A DNA stretch of 64,000 bases from Sambucus nigra (taxonomy: Eukaryota > Streptophyta > Magnoliopsida > Dipsacales > Adoxaceae): contig OX422221.1 of the NCBI GenBank assembly GCA_949130495.1, forward strand, positions 155,303,241 to 155,367,240. The letters are read 5' to 3'. The notes beneath the pieces were generated by a model. The model searched no databases and was not told where the DNA came from. It saw only the letters and a program-made list of their open reading frames with translations. Both the position numbers and the translations under genes were made by a program. Within the stretch, counting starts at the first letter, position 1, and each line of letters starts with the position of its first letter. Below are positions 58,900 through 64,000 of the stretch, in pieces.

Positions 58900-59515
58900 C
58901 GCCATAACTAGTTCTAATATTACTTGGTCATAAAAAATCAAATTGCTATTTAGATTTGGAAATTCATAAACTTCTAAAGATAATAAAAAGACCTTAAAGT
59001 ATCGTAAAAATGACATGTAACAAGGTCTTGTAGCAAAGGATTTAAAACCTCCTCATTAGGACTCTACTGTCTCATGATCACAACAACAATCCTCAACTAT
59101 TCATGTATATTTAAGAGAATCCTGCACGAGAAAATGAAAACAAAAAAATAAAGGCAGACAATTAGTCACAGAACCAAAATTCTATTAAATTCTCAGGTAA
59201 TCTTCTTAACCTTATCAAATTAACAAAATTCTATTAAAAAATAACAGTGATGTCTTCACCCTTTCTCTAAAACTTAAAACTCCACAAATTAGTATCATAA
59301 CGAACACATGTGATACCTTGGTAAATATAATACAATAAACTTAAACTCAAAATGTTAAGAGATAGAATGGTTCTTATCGGATCAAATTTTCTTAACTCGT
59401 AACTAAGAATGAAAATGGATATACTTATAACACGGGACACAAGATATAATACTCGAGAGTGAACCTTCACAAAAAGTTATAAGAAGATGAACCGAGTTGA
59501 AGAACAAAATATTAG
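58900..59515. other. AT-rich spacer, nothing recognised
   Basis: No coding or RNA feature supported. Confidence 0.45.
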
Positions 59516-59619
59516 GGTTACCTGTTGTTTGCGTTATTTGCAGTGAGGATTGAGAAGAAGAATGGCGGGAGGGGTGCGAAATTAGGTCTTTGGGGGAGGG
59601 AAATGAGTAAGGGAAAAAC

Positions 59620-59940
59620 GTATACGGGCTTCTCATTAATTTCAGAATTCATATTCAAACCAACTCTAGAATATGCATTGAGAGCTTCCAACATGCCCAG
59701 ATTACTCTCTGACATTCCCAACCCAAGATGCTGAGAAGGTGGATGTTGCTGCAATAATATGGACCCCAATTGAAACGAACTTGCTCGTCCGCCTTGAAAA
59801 TCAAAATTCCCTCGAATGTTAAACCTGGGCATGAAATACAAAGGGGCTTGCAATGTGTTCGTGGACAGTTTGTGTAGTGGGAAACTGCCACATCTGGTGG
59901 GCTTCAGCTGGTGCTTATGTTGTTGCTGCAAATTGAGATT
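59620..59940 (-). pseudogene. TCP transcription factor C-terminal fragment
   Basis: The minus frame reads 'LNLQQQHKHQLKP', 'FPLHKLS', 'MPRFNIRGNFDFQGGRASSF', 'QLGSILLQQHPPSQHLGLGM' and 'SESNLGMLEALNAYSR'. The 'QHLGLGMSESNLGML.ALNAYSR' signature is that of the C-terminal part of plant class I TCP (PCF-type) factors. The DNA-binding TCP domain is absent, and after 'GLNMNSE' the frame diverges into unrelated sequence. It is bounded on the upstream side by an (AT)n tract. The fragment may have been moved here by a transposon or left from a degraded gene. Confidence 0.6.
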
Positions 59941-59983
59941 TAAGAGTGAATATTGACAATATTGATTCAAAATTGAGCATATA

Positions 59984-60047
<64 letters not shown>

Positions 60048-60545
60048 ACAGGTTTTTGACAAATTGAGATTTAGAGTATGTGCAATGACAGAATTAATTG
60101 AAAAAACTGAACATGTATTTACACACGCACATAAATATGTATCGGAATTTTGAATTGGTTAATTTTTTTGGCATATTGAGGTTCGAGAGTATCTATCGAC
60201 AGTGTTGATTGGGAAAAATGAGCTTGTCTATTGCAGTAAAGAGTCTAAAAAGATAAAAACATAAAAAAAAATGATAATTTACACACACACACACACATAT
60301 AAGTGATTGTTTAATACCTTGGATCTGGTTCTGTTTGAGGATGTCTTTTTTTTTCCTCCTTTGTATCTGTATTTGTGCAAATTGAGATTTGAGAGTGATT
60401 TATGACTGTTATTGACGAAAAAAAGAACAATTGTAATCAATCTAAAACAGATAAAACTGAAGAAAATGAATATATGCAAATATAAATATTTCGGATTGAG
60501 AGTTTTAGTGTGAGACAGTATTGATGAAAAACTGAGCATGTAAAA
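59925..60545. repeat. Interrupted repeats, about 112 bp, with microsatellites
   Basis: A motif like 'gcaaattgagatttgagagt' then 'gacagtattgat', 'aaaactgagcatg' recurs at about 59930, 60059, 60172, 60378 and 60490. Steps are 129, 113, 206 and 112. AT or AC runs follow the units (59979-60040 (AT)n; 60279-60298 (AC)n). Confidence 0.7.
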
Positions 60546-60662
60546 GACAATATTAGTACGAACGATGTTTAGTGGAAAAAGTGAGAATACAATATTAAAG
60601 AAGAAGAATATACCACAATCAAATCACTTGTAAAGATACGAGTACAAAAAATGAAAGAAGTT

Positions 60663-60736
60663 TGGCGTCGCTCGGGTTCGAACCGGAGACCTTCGGTGTG
60701 TTAAACTGACGTGATAACCAACTACACCATGACACC
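60663..60736 (-). tRNA. tRNA-Val (AAC), probably degenerate
   Basis: 74 nt on the minus strand: 'ggtgtcatggtgtagttggt' (acceptor and D arm), anticodon loop TTAACAC with anticodon AAC, T arm 'ggttcgaac', discriminator A. It has the layout of plant tRNA-Val(AAC). The acceptor pair 4-69 is G-C, but there are mismatches at the last acceptor pair (A-C), in the anticodon stem (A-C) and in the T stem (C-A), so it may be a pseudogene. No intron; CCA is not encoded, as normal in nuclear tRNA genes. Confidence 0.82.
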
Positions 60737-60739
60737 AAC

Positions 60740-62300
60740 TACACAGTAACTTGAATATCTCATCACTGGAGATCTTCGATTACAAAGAGGCCCAAACTCC
60801 CAGTTGACTAAATTCCATGGCTAATGATACCCTCTGAATAATTAGTGAAACAATCTTGAACTATATATCCACTAGTCTTATATATACAGGATGAAATCAG
60901 AAATGACATGATAAGCACTGTTGCTCAAACCAAGCATATTTCAAGAAACTGTCCAAATACATTAGATACATACTGCCGTGCTACATGGCTGCAGAAGATG
61001 AGTACGTATTCAATTGAAGACTTGAGCATACCTGACGTATATGTCGTTGACTTCTATCAATCAATTTTTCACAAACTAATTTTAAATCACATGTGATATT
61101 GAACTGGATGAAATTCATGGAAGATGCTTTTTTCACTGATTCCCAACTACAGATCTGAGGAGGGAAGAGAAAAGAAAAAAGTAATAGTTTAAACACACTA
61201 GAAGCAACGAAAGACCTAAAATCTTCATAGTAATTTCTTAACCTTTAAGAATGATCATAATAATCAACTTCATTTCCTGAGCATTTGTTTTCTAAATCAG
61301 ACCAGCAAAAATAGAAGTATTCTTTGCTCTGTTTGGGTAGTTTGAAAACAAAACCACAAGAAATTTAGAGAATATCTAATAGGAGCACATTCAGAACAAC
61401 AATGAAGAAAATGAAAGACACGGGCTCAATTAAATAACCTAAAGAGAAGTTTAAGTTAATTTTTTCAAGCATAATGAACTCACAAGTGATATTATTGTGA
61501 AAAAACAAAATATCTAACTTGAAAATGAGTGAAATACGGATAAACGTGGAAACAATAATGACAACAATATACAAGCTTGATGCAATTACCGGTCATGCAC
61601 AGTAGTTTCTTTTGAAATCAAGAATGCATTCCTAAGCAGGGAGCTAACTGAAGTTAAAAACAATGATCAGTCCCCAAATCGGTTTCAGGAGCATCAATTT
61701 CTTTTGGAGTAACATCAGTATAATCAATGTTCTATCGACCCAAAAATGGAAATGAGGAATTTTTTTTTGAAAAAACTGTATGGGAAAGAGGAACAAACTC
61801 ATGAACTATGAAAATTTGGCAAAAAAAAACTCTTAAGCTATTTTTATTGTTGAAACTCCCTTGAACTATTCAATTTGTTTCGTAAACCACACTCTGGGGT
61901 TTTCAGGCAATCTTTGCTCATCTTTTATCACTGAAACTAGGATATACTTGAGTAACTATCCGCACACGAAACCTTACATCTTGGCTCCTTCCATGGAACA
62001 ATGTAAAATTATTAATTACAAAAAACTTATCTTGGTCTTAGCATTCCACTCTCAAGTCCATGGCAGATCCTTTCTTGCCAAGTCTGCACAATAAGGAACA
62101 AGGTTGGAGTGTCTGTACATACAAAGATATATATATATATATATATAAAATAGTGTGTGTGTATATATATATTAGTATAAATACATTAACGAAAAATGTT
62201 AATTTGATCTTCAATCCCCTCAGGAAGGTTTCTCACTCAAATTGAATCGGTAATTTATACAAACAAGTGGTTACTTAAAAGAGATTAAATGATTATAATC
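60740..62300. other. Spacer between tRNA and FAB1 remnant
   Basis: AT-rich; (AT)n near 62130-62172. One minus-strand frame at 60981-61196 ('KLVCEKLIDRSQRHIRQ') has no recognised domain. The kinase exons expected downstream of the FAB1 pieces are not seen here. Confidence 0.45.
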
Positions 62301-62307
62301 AGGTTAC

Positions 62308-62468
62308 CTGGTCATCAGATAAAAGGGTTGAAAATCCACTTGAAGAGAGATCAAGCGCGCCTTGGATCAATAACAATCTAGGGTTCTTGTACATTGTGGG
62401 CATGTGCTTGTGAGCTGCATGATTTTTGAAAACACTTGAAATATGATTAGTAAGAACTTCATTGTTTT
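62308..62468 (-). pseudogene. FAB1: FAB1-like exon, downstream piece
   Basis: Reads 'VFKNHAAHKHMPTMYKNP' and 'RLLLIQGALDLSSSGFSTLL', matching the start of the TCP1/chaperonin-like domain of plant phosphatidylinositol-3-phosphate 5-kinase. It ends at a splice donor, CAG|GTAACC (62308 then 62307), after 'LLSDDQ', an intron position I expect in plant FAB1. A candidate acceptor ttttttatag lies at 62469. The residues just after the acceptor ('NNEVLTNHISS') do not match the family well, so this exon edge is altered. Confidence 0.75.
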
Positions 62469-62685
62469 CTATAAAAAATTCAGCATTGCAGGTCTCGGCA
62501 AGATAATTATCCATACTTCCACACAAATGGTAGAAAATTTTATGCTCCTCAACTAAATACTGAATATTATTGAATTTTATGAATAACTCTTCCGTTTCAA
62601 AATTCCTTGTGGTTTCGTTTCAGGGAATTAAAGATAACGTTTACATGAAAAAAAGAAGAAAAATTCACTTGTATATGTTATCACC

Positions 62686-63190
62686 TTTGGTTTCGAGAAC
62701 CGGTAGCAATACATTTAATCTTCACATATCTGTATGGATCCATCGCCTTACCCTCAACAGTGTCGAGATTCACAAATGAGAATCAACTTCTGATGATAAA
62801 TAAGTCACTATATCCACCCAATTATAACCATCTTTACCTCCAAAGTCAACACCCACGGATTTCAAAAGTTGACTGACAAGGGACTTAAACTTTCCATTCA
62901 TAACCTTATCCATCGCCTTTTTATTTTTCCTCTTTACATCTATATAGCTCCCACTTCCTACTTCTTCAACGATACTGAGAGAACTCGACTTTTCCCATTT
63001 CACACCATCACCACAATCATCGTCATCATCTTCAGAGTTAGCCACACTACCCTCAATGTCATTTTCATAATCTTCTGGTTCTGGGGGTATCCAAAATTCG
63101 ACATCATTTTCACCACCTCTTTCAAAACCATTATCTATTGTTTGATCATCACCGCTTCCTACAATTCTTGTATCACCCCCAATAAACCCG
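62686..63190 (-). pseudogene. FAB1: FAB1-like exon, upstream piece, frameshifted
   Basis: Reads 'GGENDVEFWIPPEPEDYEND', 'IEGSVANSEDDDDDCGDG', 'VKWEKSSSLSIVEE', 'NKKAMDKVMNGKFKSLVSQL', 'LKSVGVDF' and 'NWVDIVTYLS', then after a frame change near 62771-62790 'GKAMDPYRYVKIKCIATGSR'. This is the stretch between the FYVE domain and the chaperonin-like domain of plant FAB1A/B, which makes PtdIns(3,5)P2 on endosomes. A splice donor AAG|GTGATAAC follows at 62685. The frameshift, and the absence of the kinase domain nearby, make a working gene unlikely. The FYVE region would lie to the right; it was not recognised before the window ends. Confidence 0.8.
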
Positions 63191-63835
63191 TTATTTACAT
63201 TTTTTTACCACTACGTTGGATTGAGGAACTCAGTTTACATGAGATGGTAAGCTAAAGTCACGTGGTTGTCCCTTTAAGCTAAAATTGATATCTGTTTGAC
63301 CACCGTACGTTCTAGCCTCCTCTTTATAACCCCTAAAGAAAAAAAATAATAATATAAGAAAGCTATGTTTTATGAAATGATATTTCCCATCAAAAGTCAA
63401 CTATCATTTAGTTTCATATTTTCTATTTCTTTTTCAGGGAAGGGGTTGTGTACCTGCTATTTGAGGATGCATCAACTGAAAAATCACCTGAAAGACCAAG
63501 AAGACGGAAGCAATAATTAAGAACTAATAAGCCCAAATTGATCAAAATTAATGAAATTAATAAGAAGACAAATGAAACTCAATTGCAGCTCGAGACATAG
63601 CTACACTGCTTGACAGTGAGGGAATATGAGAACTTGAACCATTCTGCTATCTCATTCCTTCATGAAGTTTACGAGCTTTGTCAACTACGCACGAGATGGT
63701 AGATGTTATTTATCTCGTTTATTTGTAATCCTAATTGACTAATTAGTTTGAGATATTAATCTTTTCCCCTTAAACATGAGTAAAATGTAAATAAAAGGAG
63801 CTTCTAATTAGATCAATTACAAATATGAGCAGCCT
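63191..63835. other. Region upstream of the FAB1 remnant
   Basis: No FYVE domain is readable. A possible short minus-strand exon with 'GDFSVDASSNSR' and a following GT lies at about 63450-63500 but is unproven. Confidence 0.35.
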
Positions 63836-63859
63836 CCCCCCCCCCCCCCCCCCCCCCCC
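63836..63859. repeat. Poly-C tract
   Basis: About 24 C in a row. The exact length may be unreliable. Confidence 0.9.
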
Positions 63860-63966
63860 AAAAGAGAATTTCACCCAAATACACCAACTAAAGCTTAAGG
63901 CATCCCTCCAACTGCTTTTTAACATTTTTAAAGGAGACTCTTGACCGATAGGAACAAAAACAATCG

Positions 63967-63968
<2 letters not shown>

Positions 63969-64000
<32 letters not shown>
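63969..64000. repeat. (AT)n microsatellite at the window end
   Basis: Pure AT repeat running off the window. Confidence 0.95.

Overview
The window is repeat-dominated nuclear DNA of a flowering plant, most likely a eudicot. It is AT-rich and built almost entirely of nested transposable elements. The few host-gene pieces (CUL3, FAB1, a TCP factor, a tRNA-Val) are plant types, and no intact protein-coding host gene was found. The species cannot be told from the sequence.

Layout. 1-1799: right part of a Tekay-like (Ty3/gypsy chromovirus) LTR, inserted into a SIRE/Maximus-like Ty1/copia gag on the minus strand (1800-3260) with its PBS and LTR (3381 to about 4150). About 4392-11030: a tandem satellite of roughly 168-bp monomers with a higher-order pattern, split by a 2.3-kb solo LTR (6609-8930). 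About 11040-15147: a decayed CACTA (En/Spm) element whose terminal CACTACAAGAAAA lies on the minus strand at 15147. 15148-18271: a broken L1-type LINE on the plus strand. 19034-29850: a complete Tekay-like element in reverse orientation, with 2.98-kb LTRs, target duplication ACCGT, PBS, PPT and Gag-Pol in one frame broken by three TAG codons and one frameshift. It sits inside one arm of an older inverted repeat.

29900-33653: a non-autonomous Helitron on the minus strand, inserted in an (ATT)n tract, carrying a decayed Cullin-3 C-terminal fragment. 33727-46815: a Ty1/copia element truncated at its 5' end and split by a second, older Tekay-like element (33919-43767). 46841-48535: a DUF4283/zinc-knuckle ORF on the minus strand, interrupted by a 458-bp hAT-type MITE. 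49343-50201: another hAT-like MITE carrying a tRNA-derived SINE. 51624-53843: a second solo LTR of the same family as 6609-8930. About 54154-56639: a second L1-type LINE on the minus strand, truncated at its 5' end next to a 48-bp minisatellite. 57.0-64.0 kb: low-copy-looking DNA with gene remnants on the minus strand (an unidentified 78-residue ORF, a TCP fragment, a tRNA-Val, FAB1-like exons) and microsatellites.

The genes do not form a pathway. What the window records is insertion order: satellite before its solo LTR; copia before the second Tekay element; inverted repeat before the first Tekay element; (ATT)n before the Helitron; DUF4283 ORF before its MITE; MITE before SINE. The signals most worth following are the five-monomer satellite pattern, clusters of short TCGA-core palindromes at a similar place in three Tekay-like LTR families but with different sequence in each, and the Helitron that took up a piece of CUL3.
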